A stretch of 64,000 bases of DNA, from the NCBI GenBank assembly GCA_963702765.1, contig CAVPEB010000075.1, positions 60,921 through 124,920 on the forward strand, given 5' to 3'. Made by a program: the position numbers and the translations under genes. The stretch's first letter is position 1. Every line of letters starts with the position of its first letter. This DNA comes from DATMNR01 sp963702765. Lineage in GTDB: Bacteria > Chloroflexota > Ktedonobacteria > Ktedonobacterales > Ktedonobacteraceae. The notes beneath the pieces are model-generated. The model was not told where the DNA came from and ran no database searches. It saw nothing but the letters and a program-made list of their open reading frames with translations. Positions 1-8,330 of the stretch are shown here, piece by piece.

Positions 1-1256
1 TTGGCATCGCTGTTGTTCAGCAAGAACCGATGATGTTCCCCGATCTTGATGTTGCCGAGAATGTCTTCATGGGTCGTCATCCTCGTGATCGTTTCGGGCG
101 CGTTGATTGGAAGCGCATGTATCGCGAGGTCGATCAACTGCTCGCATCCCTGGATGTCTCGCTCAGTTCCCATGCACCGGTACAAGGACTCTCCGTTGCT
201 GAACAACAATTAGTAGAGATCGCCAAGGCTCTCTCACTGCAGGCACGTGTTCTTGTATTGGATGAACCAACTGCGGCCCTTTCGGCACATGAGGTCGAAG
301 AATTATTTGCCATTGTGAAGCAACTGCGCGAACGCGGTGTGGCTATACTCTTCGTCAGCCACCGCCTGGAAGAAGTTTTCATTATCGCCGATCGCCTGAC
401 TGTTTTCCGCGATGGAGCACATATCATTACCGCCCCAGTTAGCGAGATGACTACCGAAGAGATCATCAAGTATATGGTCGGGCGCGAACTCTCCAACCTT
501 TTTCCCAAAGACGCGACTGAGATCGGGGAGGTAATGCTGGAGGTACGTCAACTCACACGGACTGGAGTTTTTAGCGATGTGACCTTCCAGCTTCACAAGG
601 GCGAGATCCTTGGTCTCGCAGGCCTGGTTGGGGCTGGACGCACTGAAGTAGCACAGGTACTCTTCGGCATTGAACAGGCAGAGAGCGGAGAGATCAGGCT
701 CAAAGGCAAGAGGGTGCGTATCCGCTCGCCCCAGCAGGCAATGGAGTACGGCATTGCCTATGTTCCTGAGGATCGCCACTTGCACGGCTTGATCATGAAC
801 TTCTCTATTGCTGCCAACCTCACCCTGGCTACCCTGCATCAGGTTTCACGCTTTGGACTGGTAGATCCGCGCAGGGAACAGAAAATCGCAGATGAGTATT
901 CCACGCAACTGAGTGTCCGTTCTGAGGGCGTGGAGCAATTAGTCAATGCCCTTTCTGGCGGGAATCAGCAGAAAGTGGTCCTGGGTAAATGGCTGGCGAC
1001 CAACCCTTCGGTGCTGATTCTGGATGAGCCAACGCGAGGTATCGATGTTGGGGCCAAGGCTGAAGTTCACCGTATTATTTCAGACCTCGCTGCCAGGGGC
1101 CTTGCGATTATTTTGATCTCCAGCGAACTCCCAGAGGTGCTCGCCATGGCCGACCGGGTTATTGTTCTACACGAAGGACGTGTTACTGGTACATTCACAC
1201 GCTCGGAGGCAACTCAGGAGCGGGTAATGTTCGCAGCCACAGGACAGGATAGGTGA
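1..1256 (+). CDS. rhaT: Rhamnose-type sugar ABC transporter ATP-binding protein, 5' end cut by window
   Basis: The reading frame is open from base 3, before the first ATG at position 30. The residues ahead of that ATG (GIAVVQQEP) form the Q-loop of the first ATPase domain, so the N-terminus with Walker A1 lies outside the window. Visible elements are the first signature (LSVAEQQ), Walker B (LVLDEPTAAL), a second ATPase domain with degenerate Walker A (GLAGLVGAGRTEV), a second signature (LSGGNQQK) and a second Walker B (LILDEPTRGIDVG). This duplicated layout is that of RbsA/RhaT-type importers of monosaccharides (CUT2 class). The next gene begins 4 bases after the stop, and rhamnose catabolic genes follow, so the likely substrate is L-rhamnose; the substrate is inferred from context. 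The symbol follows the Rhizobium rhaSTPQ naming, not the E. coli RhaT symporter. Confidence 0.9.
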   Translation, partial: GIAVVQQEPMMFPDLDVAENVFMGRHPRDRFGRVDWKRMYREVDQLLASLDVSLSSHAPVQGLSVAEQQLVEIAKALSLQARVLVLDEPTAALSAHEVEELFAIVKQLRERGVAILFVSHRLEEVFIIADRLTVFRDGAHIITAPVSEMTTEEIIKYMVGRELSNLFPKDATEIGEVMLEVRQLTRTGVFSDVTFQLHKGEILGLAGLVGAGRTEVAQVLFGIEQAESGEIRLKGKRVRIRSPQQAMEYGIAYVPEDRHLHGLIMNFSIAANLTLATLHQVSRFGLVDPRREQKIADEYSTQLSVRSEGVEQLVNALSGGNQQKVVLGKWLATNPSVLILDEPTRGIDVGAKAEVHRIISDLAARGLAIILISSELPEVLAMADRVIVLHEGRVTGTFTRSEATQERVMFAATGQDR

Positions 1257-1260
1257 TGGC

Positions 1261-2310
1261 ATGACCACTACAAGTCAAGACGTGGAGCGCACCAGGCAGG
1301 GCGGCCAAGTAAGCCAGGCGCGCCTGTTTCGACTGGTCAACAGGGTGCGTGAACTAGGTCTTCTGGTTGTCTTGCTTCTCATTATTCTCTTTGTCGGGAT
1401 CCAGGCTCCGCGCTTTCTGAGCATCGACAATTTTGAGCAAATTTTGCTCTCCATCGCCATTCTTGTGATCGTCGCTGTGGGAGAAACACTGGTGGTGTTA
1501 ACGCGCAACGTGGATCTGTCAGTGGGGTCAATGGTAGGCGTTACTGCCTTTGTCACGGCCTATTTCTTTAAGCAGTTACCTGGCGTCAATCTGCTACTGG
1601 GCATTCTACTGGGTTGTGCTCTGGGGTTGGTACTTGGAATGATCAATGGGCTGGTCGTCTCATTCGGGCGCGTTCCAGCAATTGTAGCAACTCTGGGTAC
1701 CCTCTATGCTTATCGTGGACTGGTTTTTGTTTTCGCTGCCAATACTACCACTCAGGTCAATGCCTCCGATGTGCCCAGCAGTTACCTTGCTCTGGCAACG
1801 ACCCAGATCTTTGGAATTCCAGCCTTGATTCTCATCGCTGCGGTCATCGCAATCATCGTCGGTTATTATCTGCATGCCTCACCTACAGGACGTCAATTAT
1901 ATGCAATAGGGAGCAATCCCGAAGCGGCTAGCATGATTGGTATTCGCCGGGATTGGCTTGTTTTCGCAACTTTCGCCGCTTCCGGGTTACTCTGTGGAGT
2001 AGCAGGAGTACTCTGGGGTGCGCGCTTTGCCACTGTAGACGCGACAGACGCGACAGGTCTGGAATTGCAAGTCATCGCTGCAGTTGTAGTAGGCGGTGTA
2101 AATATATTCGGTGGCTCGGGCACTATCCTGGGTGCGGTGTTGGGTGCAATCGTACTGGGAACGTTGCAAAATGCGTTAAACATCCTAAACATTTCCCAGT
2201 TCTGGTTGCAGGCAATCTATGGCGCGGCTATCCTCGTTGCTGTGATACTTGATGCCTTTATCACCCGCTGGTTACAACGAACTATCCTCACCAGGAGGAA
2301 GAAAGCATGA
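1261..2310 (+). CDS. rhaP: Sugar ABC transporter permease (CUT2 family)
   Basis: A 349-residue polytopic membrane protein of the RbsC/RhaP family. It has a cytoplasmic N-terminal stretch of about 30 residues, then eight or more hydrophobic segments. The family motif DLSVGSMVG lies in the second or third helix region, and GGVNIFGGSGTILGAV near the C-terminus is the conserved permease stretch that faces the ATPase. It starts 4 bases after the ATPase gene stop, and its stop overlaps the start of the next permease (ATGA), so the two permeases are translationally coupled and probably form the heteromeric channel of the rhamnose importer. Family assignment is secure; rhamnose specificity comes from neighbours. 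Confidence 0.88.
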   Translation: MTTTSQDVERTRQGGQVSQARLFRLVNRVRELGLLVVLLLIILFVGIQAPRFLSIDNFEQILLSIAILVIVAVGETLVVLTRNVDLSVGSMVGVTAFVTAYFFKQLPGVNLLLGILLGCALGLVLGMINGLVVSFGRVPAIVATLGTLYAYRGLVFVFAANTTTQVNASDVPSSYLALATTQIFGIPALILIAAVIAIIVGYYLHASPTGRQLYAIGSNPEAASMIGIRRDWLVFATFAASGLLCGVAGVLWGARFATVDATDATGLELQVIAAVVVGGVNIFGGSGTILGAVLGAIVLGTLQNALNILNISQFWLQAIYGAAILVAVILDAFITRWLQRTILTRRKKA

Positions 2311-3293
2311 AAAGACTCAAATCGCTCCTGATTTCCTGGGAGGCTTTGCTTGTGATACTGCTTCTGATCAGTGTTGTAATCGGCAGTGTACTTTCACCCT
2401 ACTTCTTGAGCGGATTTAATTTCAATGCACTCACCAGTAACACTATGGAAATAGCCATCATGGCTCTACCGATGACACTTATTATTATCGCGGGCGAGAT
2501 TGATTTATCGGTTGGTTCGGTGCTGGGGCTTTCCAGTGTTGTGCTGGGGCTACTCTGGGAGAGCGGGCATCCCATGTGGCTCGCGATAGGAGTAGCACTA
2601 CTCGTTGGTCTTGTTGCAGGGTATCTAAACGGCATACTCGTCACAATGCTTGCATTGCCCTCATTGGTCGTAACAATTGGCACGCTCGCCCTGTATCGCG
2701 GTCTGGCCTTTGTTGTCCTGGGTGATCAAGCAGTCAGCGACTTTCCAATCTCCTTTACAAATTTGGGATTTAGCTCTATCCCGGGCACTGAGATTCCCTG
2801 GTCCTTTTTGATCTTTGCCATCCTGGCGGTGATTTTTGGGGTAGTGTTGCATATGAGTAGATGGGGCAGGCAAATTTACGCCATGGGCAACAACAAAGAG
2901 GCAGCGCGCTTTTCTGGGATCAATGTGAGCCGGGTGAAGCTGGTGCTGTTCATGCTCTCCGGATTGATCGCGGCGCTTGCCGGAGTGATATTTACCGCAC
3001 GCCTGTCCAGTGCTCGACCGGATAATGCAATAGGGTTCGAACTCTATGTCGTAACGGTTGTCTTGTTGGGAGGCGTTAACATCTTTGGAGGTCGTGGCTC
3101 ATTGTTGGGAGTAGTGCTGGCCATTTTTATTGTCGCAATTGTACAGAATGTGTTAGGCCTAAAAAATATCAGCGGTGATATCCAGAGCCTTGCAATTGGC
3201 TTGTTGTTGATCATCTCTGTGCTGGGACCGAATGTGGCCCGGCGCATTCAGGTCAGTATAGCCCGTCGGCGTCTTGTCGCGGGTAGTTCCTAA
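2307..3293 (+). CDS. rhaQ: Sugar ABC transporter permease (CUT2 family), second subunit
   Basis: A 328-residue paralogue of the preceding permease, with the same two landmarks: DLSVGSVLGLSSV early and GGVNIFGGRGSLLGVV near the C-terminus. Its ATG overlaps the upstream stop codon by 4 bases. Two different permease genes beside one ATPase and one binding protein is the arrangement of rhamnose importers in rhizobia (rhaP/rhaQ) and of AI-2/Lsr-like importers. The adjacent mutarotase and isomerase favour rhamnose. About eight to ten membrane helices are apparent from alternating hydrophobic stretches; the protein ends in a short basic tail (RRIQVSIARRR), consistent with a cytoplasmic C-terminus. 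Confidence 0.88.
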   Translation: MKRLKSLLISWEALLVILLLISVVIGSVLSPYFLSGFNFNALTSNTMEIAIMALPMTLIIIAGEIDLSVGSVLGLSSVVLGLLWESGHPMWLAIGVALLVGLVAGYLNGILVTMLALPSLVVTIGTLALYRGLAFVVLGDQAVSDFPISFTNLGFSSIPGTEIPWSFLIFAILAVIFGVVLHMSRWGRQIYAMGNNKEAARFSGINVSRVKLVLFMLSGLIAALAGVIFTARLSSARPDNAIGFELYVVTVVLLGGVNIFGGRGSLLGVVLAIFIVAIVQNVLGLKNISGDIQSLAIGLLLIISVLGPNVARRIQVSIARRRLVAGSS

Positions 3294-3314
3294 CACTTGT
3301 AAAGGAGGGTAACA

Positions 3315-4355
3315 GTGAAGAAGCTGTTCTCAACACTGAGCGTCGGACTCATCGTTCTCACCATCTTCACGCTCGCCGCTTGCGGTGGGAGTGGAAGTAG
3401 TTCCTCTACGGGTAGCACTCCAAGCGCCACGTCGAGCTCTAGCGGTTCATTGACGATCGCTTTCCTGCCCAAGCAGATCAACAACCCGTATTTTGATACT
3501 GCCGCCTCGGGAGGTAAGGAGGCCGCTACAGCCCTTGGTGGACAATTCCAGCAGGTTGGCCCGTCCTCAGCAAATGCTGCTGCACAGGTTCCATTCATCA
3601 CGACACTTACCGAGCAGCATACCGGCGCCATCGTCATTTCAGGAGATGATCCAAATGCTGTTGCGCCAGCGCTGAAACAGGCAATGTCTCAGGGGGTCAA
3701 GGTCGTGAGTTTTGACGCTGATGTGGCACCAGATGCACGCAATGTGTTTGTAAACCAGGCAGATAGTGAACAGATTGGCCGCAGCCAGGTAGATTTGTTA
3801 GCAAAGCAAATCAATAGCACAGGCCAGATCGCCATTCTTTCAGCATCGAGCACGGCCGCGAACCAGAACACCTGGATTGGCTTCATGAAGCAAGAACTGA
3901 CGAAATACCCAAATATGACGTTAGTTAAGATCGCTTATGGGAACGACGATGATCAAACCAGTTTTAACGATACACTGGCTTTGCTACAGCAGTATCCAAA
4001 TCTCAAAGGGATCATTTCTCCTACAACTGTAGGTATCGCTGCCGCAGCTCGTGCGCTCGAGTCAGTGAAGAAAGGTGGAACGGTGGCTCTAACAGGTCTT
4101 GGCACACCAAATCAACTGCGCCAGTATGTCAAAGATGGCACGATTAAGGGCTTTGAGTTGTGGAATCCTTCTGACCTGGGCTACCTGGCCTACTATGTCG
4201 CGGCTCTACTCATTCAAGGGAAGATCCAGGGCAATGTCGGGGATACGTTCACAGCTGGCAAGCTAGGTAGCTATACAATTGGCGCCAATCACGTGGTCCT
4301 TCTTGGACCACCAACCGTTTTCAACAGTGCAAACATCGACCAGTTTAACTTTTAG
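3315..4355 (+). CDS. rhaS: Rhamnose ABC transporter substrate-binding lipoprotein
   Basis: A 346-residue periplasmic-binding-protein-like lipoprotein. It starts with GTG behind a strong ribosome site (AAAGGAGGG, 3301-3309). Residues 1-23 are a lipoprotein signal ending in a lipobox (LAACGG), followed by a Ser/Thr/Gly-rich linker of about 25 residues typical of surface-tethered binding proteins in monoderm-like bacteria. The mature part matches the type 1 sugar-binding fold (Peripla_BP_4): FLPKQINNPYFD at its start, AIVISGDDPNAV, and a hinge around VALTGLGTPNQL. It is 21 bases downstream of the second permease and is the capture component of the importer. The ligand is inferred from the operon. 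Confidence 0.9.
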   Translation: MKKLFSTLSVGLIVLTIFTLAACGGSGSSSSTGSTPSATSSSSGSLTIAFLPKQINNPYFDTAASGGKEAATALGGQFQQVGPSSANAAAQVPFITTLTEQHTGAIVISGDDPNAVAPALKQAMSQGVKVVSFDADVAPDARNVFVNQADSEQIGRSQVDLLAKQINSTGQIAILSASSTAANQNTWIGFMKQELTKYPNMTLVKIAYGNDDDQTSFNDTLALLQQYPNLKGIISPTTVGIAAAARALESVKKGGTVALTGLGTPNQLRQYVKDGTIKGFELWNPSDLGYLAYYVAALLIQGKIQGNVGDTFTAGKLGSYTIGANHVVLLGPPTVFNSANIDQFNF

Positions 4356-4456
4356 TTTCGTTTATTCATTTATTCGCCTTTTCGGGGAGGATATACAAAG
4401 AAGGCCGATTTTCTGTATACCCTCCCGCGATTGGCTCACAAAGGCAAAACAAATCT

Positions 4457-4771
4457 ATGCAGCGCGTAGCTTTTATAATGAGGATCAGACCCGGTACACA
4501 GGAAGAGTATCGTCGTCGCCACAAGCAAGTCTGGCCAGAGCTACAGGCAGATCTCAAGCGTGCAGGGTGCCAGAACTACTCTATCTATCTGCGCGACACG
4601 GAACTGTTCGCTTACATGGAGGTCGACGATTTTCAGCGCTATTTGGAGATCATGGCAGCCAGCCGTGCCAGTGAACGCTGGGAAGCCCAGATGAGCGATA
4701 TTTTAATCCGCGAAACCAAAACGGAAACAGGTTTTCCACCTGTTCTTGAAGAAGTTTTTCATCTCGATTAA
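4457..4771 (+). CDS. rhaM: L-rhamnose mutarotase
   Basis: A 104-residue protein that matches RhaM/RhaU along its full length (family size about 104). The enzyme interconverts alpha and beta anomers of L-rhamnose and so supplies the anomer used by the isomerase. Recognisable elements are the start MQRVAFIMRIRPG, the catalytic His region RRHKQVWPEL, YSIYLRD with the active-site tyrosines, and FAYMEVDDFQRY. It is about 100 bases downstream of the binding protein and in the same orientation, which is the order found in rhizobial rha operons. This gene is the clearest evidence that the upstream importer carries rhamnose. Confidence 0.93.
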   Translation: MQRVAFIMRIRPGTQEEYRRRHKQVWPELQADLKRAGCQNYSIYLRDTELFAYMEVDDFQRYLEIMAASRASERWEAQMSDILIRETKTETGFPPVLEEVFHLD

Positions 4772-4817
4772 ATTACAGGTGCGCAAAATGTGTGGCCCGC
4801 CAGGGCAGTTAAGTGCG

Positions 4818-4844
4818 TTCATCTCTTGAATTTCAAGAGATGAA
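4818..4844. promoter_or_regulatory. Perfect 13-bp inverted repeat, possible operator
   Basis: The arms TTCATCTCTTGAA (4818-4830) and TTCAAGAGATGAA (4832-4844) are perfect inverted repeats around one central base. The site lies in the 161-base gap between rhaM and rhaI. No T-run follows, so it does not look like an intrinsic terminator. It could be a regulator-binding operator or an RNA processing hairpin. No regulator gene is present nearby to match it to. Confidence 0.45.
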
Positions 4845-4932
4845 TGGAGCTTACATTAGTTTGTGAAAGTTCATCGAGGCAATAAACCTATCCAAATACA
4901 ATAAGCAGCAATAGTCAGGCAAAGGTGAATAC

Positions 4933-6147
4933 TTGAGTTCAGAAATCGAAAATCGCTTGCTAGAGCGAGGTGTCGCTATCGATAGCGTTATCACAGCCAT
5001 TCAACAATTCAGTGTCGAGACTCCCTCATGGGGATATGGAGATTCCGGGACGCGCTTCAAGGTCTTTCACTGGCCTGGGGCAGCCAGCAATCTGCGCGAG
5101 AAGCTGGCTGACGCAGCCCAGGTGCAGCAGGCCACTGGTATCTGTCCCAGCGTCGCCATTCACATCCCCTGGGACAGAGAAGACGATTGGCATGCAGTGA
5201 AGATGTATGCAGAGCAACTTGGCCTAAATATTGGGGCCGTGAATCCGAACCTCTTTCAAGACGATGTATACCGTCTCGGCAGCTTGTGCCATTTCGACAA
5301 TCACGTGCGACAGCGAGCGATCGAGCATGTGATCGAATGTATAGGGATTGCACAATTGGTGGGATCGAATATTATCAGTCTGTGGCTGGCTGATGGCACT
5401 AATTATCCTGGGCAGGATGATCTACGCCGCCGCCGACGACGACTGCTGGATTCCTTACAGGCCATTTACGCGGCATTACCCGCCGGTATGCGCCTCTTGA
5501 TCGAGTATAAGTTCTTCGAACCATCGTTTTATTCCACTGATCTCCCCGACTGGGGAACGTCGCTGCTCATGTCCCAAAAGCTCGGTCCACAAGCGGAGGT
5601 GCTGGTGGATACCGGCCACCATCCACAGGGAACCAATATTGCGCAGATTGTTGCGCAGTTGCTTGATGAAGGTCGGCTTGGCGGCTTTCATTTCAACGAC
5701 CGCAGATATGCCGACGATGACTTGATAGTCGGTTCACAGAACCCCTTTGAACTTTTCTGCATCTTCAATGAGATCGTCGGTGCGGGTGCCGATGGCAATG
5801 CCAATGCCGGCCGAATCGCGTACATGATCGATCAGTCGCACAATATCGAGCCGAAGATCGAGGCTATGCTCCAGAGCGTCCTCAATATACAGATGGCCTA
5901 TGCTAAAGCGCTGCTGGTAGATCGGACCGCGCTTCGAGAAGCCCAGGAATATGGTGATGTGCTAGGAGCGTATCGCGTACTTCAGACAGCATATGAGACA
6001 GATGTACGCCCGTTGCTCTCAGAGGTCCGTGTCCGCCAGGGACTTGACCCAGATCCCATTGCGGCGTTCCACTCGAGTGGCTACGCTGAGCGCGTCGCAC
6101 GTGAACGGATTGCTGCTGCAACGTCAAGCGGCTATCCAGGTGCGTAG
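4933..6147 (+). CDS. rhaI: L-rhamnose isomerase (RhaI type, TIM barrel)
   Basis: A 404-residue xylose-isomerase-like TIM-barrel protein that converts L-rhamnose to L-rhamnulose. It resembles the rhizobial/Pseudomonas RhaI family, which is shorter than and distinct from E. coli RhaA. Metal-site candidates are Glu in LLIEYKFFEP, Asp in VLVDTGHHPQG, His in GFHFNDRRY with its Asp, and a late Asp in YMIDQSHN. The start is TTG, preceded by AAAGGTGA; no ATG fits the conserved N-terminus better. It precedes the aldolase gene, as in other bacteria that carry RhaI with the fused RhaD aldolase-dehydrogenase. Confidence 0.88.
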   Translation: MSSEIENRLLERGVAIDSVITAIQQFSVETPSWGYGDSGTRFKVFHWPGAASNLREKLADAAQVQQATGICPSVAIHIPWDREDDWHAVKMYAEQLGLNIGAVNPNLFQDDVYRLGSLCHFDNHVRQRAIEHVIECIGIAQLVGSNIISLWLADGTNYPGQDDLRRRRRRLLDSLQAIYAALPAGMRLLIEYKFFEPSFYSTDLPDWGTSLLMSQKLGPQAEVLVDTGHHPQGTNIAQIVAQLLDEGRLGGFHFNDRRYADDDLIVGSQNPFELFCIFNEIVGAGADGNANAGRIAYMIDQSHNIEPKIEAMLQSVLNIQMAYAKALLVDRTALREAQEYGDVLGAYRVLQTAYETDVRPLLSEVRVRQGLDPDPIAAFHSSGYAERVARERIAAATSSGYPGA

Positions 6148-6223
6148 GAGCCTGTTTTATCGCGCCTCTCCTCCGCCTGCTTCGCTAAAGAAGGTTCTTT
6201 TTGACGATGAAGGATTTCACACT

Positions 6224-8314
6224 ATGACAAATATATCTCCTCAAACGACACTTATGCAGTTGGTCGCACGCTCGCGCAAGCTGGGAGCGGACCGATCGAT
6301 CTGCAACTGGGGTGGCGGCAACACCTCTGCCAAGGCTGATGAGGTTGATTTTCGCGGTCGCCCGGCGCGTATTCTATGGGTGAAAGGTTCAGGATCAGAT
6401 CTGGCAACTGTCACGGAAGCCTCCTTTACTGGATTGTATCTGGATGATGTACTTCATTTATTAGCACGCGAGCGTATGAGTGACAGCGAGATGGTGGACT
6501 ACCTCGCGCACTGCTTCTTTGAGCCAGGCCGCCCACGCCCTTCCATCGAGACTCTCTTGCATGGGTTTCTGCCGTTTGCGCATGTCGATCATACACATGC
6601 AGATGCGACGAATTACTTTGCCTGTGCAGCAGATGGCGAGGCACTGGCATGGGAATGCTTCGGAGATGACCTGATCTGGATTCCGTACCGTCGCCCAGGC
6701 TTTGGACTGGCACGCGAGGTTGCGCTAGCACTACGCGCCAAACCAGATGCGAAGCTTGTCATTCTCGCGAAACATGGCTTGATAACCTGGGGTGAGACCG
6801 ACGAGGTCTGCTATGCCTCTACGTTGGAAACAATCACCCAAGCGCGCAACTACGTTGAGGCACGTATCGCCCACTCAGGCAGATCAGTCTTTGGCGGAGC
6901 TCGTGTCACCACACTCTCAACAGAGGAGCGTCGCAGCGTCGCAGCACAGGTCGCACCTATACTGCGTGGGCTGGTCTCAGATGAAAAACGGCAGATTCTG
7001 CGCTTTGAAGATGGCGAGGACATTCTCACCTTCTCGAACAGCCAGGATGCATTACGCCTGACCAGGATTGGAGCAGCCTGTCCCGATCACCTGGTTCATA
7101 CTAAACCCTGGCCTTTGCTCGTCGATTGGGAGCCAGACCAGGGTAGTGAGTTACTTGTAGCCTCCTTGCGATCAGGTGTGACGACGTATGTTGCAAAATA
7201 TCGTCGCTATCTTGAGGCAAACGAGCGGCAAAACCTTGATCCTGATGCCTCCGTGCCTGTCCAACGCGCGAGCGATGCAGTATCTGATCCACACCCGCGC
7301 GTGATCCTGATTCCCGGCGTGGGGATGTTCACCACTGGTAAAGATACTACTATGGCTGATGTCTCCGCTCAACTCTACCATCGGGCAATCGCGGTCATGC
7401 GTGGCGCAGAGGCATGTGGTGGCTTCATCTCTTTGAACGATGCCGAGAGCTATGCCGTCGAATATTGGCCACTGGAACAATACAAGCTCAAGTTGGCGCC
7501 GCCAGAGCGTGAGTTTGCGCGCCATGTGTTGCTGGTAACTGGCGCTGCGGGCGGTATAGGTTCGGCCATTTGCCGCAGGATGGCGCAGGATGGCGCGAAT
7601 ATTGTCGCTACTGATATCGATCTTGCCGGTGCAGAAGAACTAGCAGCGTCTCTCAATCAACACTGCGGTGTAGGACGAGCGGTTGCAGTCAAAATGGATG
7701 TCACAAATGAACAGAGCGTACGCGAAGCCTTTGAGCAAGCTGCTCTTTCTTTTGGTGGTCTCGATATTATTGTTAACAACGCCGGGCTGGCCTCTAGCGC
7801 GCCCATCACCGAGACAAGCCTGGCAGAGTGGAACAAGAACTGGAATGTATTGGCAACCGGTTATTTCCTGGTGGCACGCGAAGGCTTCAGGCTCTTACAG
7901 GTTCAAGGGCGTAGAGGCAATCTGGTTTTTGTCGCCAGCAAGAATGCAATGGTGGCGGGTAAGAATGCGGCTGCGTATTCGACGGCCAAGGCTGCCGAAG
8001 CACATTTGGCGCGCTGCCTGGCAGAGGAGGGCGGGCAATTCGGCATTCGCGTGAACACCGTGAATCCTGACGCTGTGCTGGCCGGGTCACGTATTTGGGA
8101 CAGCACCTGGCGGCATGAACGCGCGGCGACGTACGGCGTGCCACCAGATCAGCTAGAGGAAGTCTACCGCAAGCGCACGACGCTAGGGGTGAACATACTG
8201 CCGGAGGATGTCGCCGAGGCGGTAGCATTCTTCGCTTCACCGATGCGCTCCGGCAAGAGTACAGGCAACATCCTCAACGTCGACGGCGGAGTCGCTGCTG
8301 CATATCCGCGCTAA
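6224..8314 (+). CDS. rhaD: Bifunctional rhamnulose-1-phosphate aldolase / lactaldehyde dehydrogenase
   Basis: A 696-residue fusion. Residues 1 to about 400 form a class II aldolase domain, with NWGGGNTSAK near the start and zinc ligands in DHTHADATN. Residues about 430-696 form a short-chain dehydrogenase with a TGAAGGIG nucleotide loop, NNAG, and the catalytic YSTAK. The aldolase splits L-rhamnulose-1-phosphate into dihydroxyacetone phosphate and L-lactaldehyde, which the SDR half oxidises (RhaEW/YuxG type). The frame is open back to 5993, inside rhaI, but that stretch is not conserved. The ATG at 6224 with GAAGGA 9 bases upstream gives the normal family start. Kinase and isomerase neighbours confirm the pathway. 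Confidence 0.92.
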   Translation: MTNISPQTTLMQLVARSRKLGADRSICNWGGGNTSAKADEVDFRGRPARILWVKGSGSDLATVTEASFTGLYLDDVLHLLARERMSDSEMVDYLAHCFFEPGRPRPSIETLLHGFLPFAHVDHTHADATNYFACAADGEALAWECFGDDLIWIPYRRPGFGLAREVALALRAKPDAKLVILAKHGLITWGETDEVCYASTLETITQARNYVEARIAHSGRSVFGGARVTTLSTEERRSVAAQVAPILRGLVSDEKRQILRFEDGEDILTFSNSQDALRLTRIGAACPDHLVHTKPWPLLVDWEPDQGSELLVASLRSGVTTYVAKYRRYLEANERQNLDPDASVPVQRASDAVSDPHPRVILIPGVGMFTTGKDTTMADVSAQLYHRAIAVMRGAEACGGFISLNDAESYAVEYWPLEQYKLKLAPPEREFARHVLLVTGAAGGIGSAICRRMAQDGANIVATDIDLAGAEELAASLNQHCGVGRAVAVKMDVTNEQSVREAFEQAALSFGGLDIIVNNAGLASSAPITETSLAEWNKNWNVLATGYFLVAREGFRLLQVQGRRGNLVFVASKNAMVAGKNAAAYSTAKAAEAHLARCLAEEGGQFGIRVNTVNPDAVLAGSRIWDSTWRHERAATYGVPPDQLEEVYRKRTTLGVNILPEDVAEAVAFFASPMRSGKSTGNILNVDGGVAAAYPR

Positions 8315-8330
8315 GAGAGGGGAACACCTT

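Noticed and set aside
303..839. 178-codon - strand frame opposite the ABC ATPase
   Set aside because: It is a mirror of a strongly conserved ATPase gene and its product resembles nothing known.
5993..6223. N-terminal extension of the RhaD frame overlapping rhaI
   Set aside because: The 77 extra residues overlap a well-supported gene and are unlike the family. The ATG at 6224 has a good ribosome site and the conserved start.
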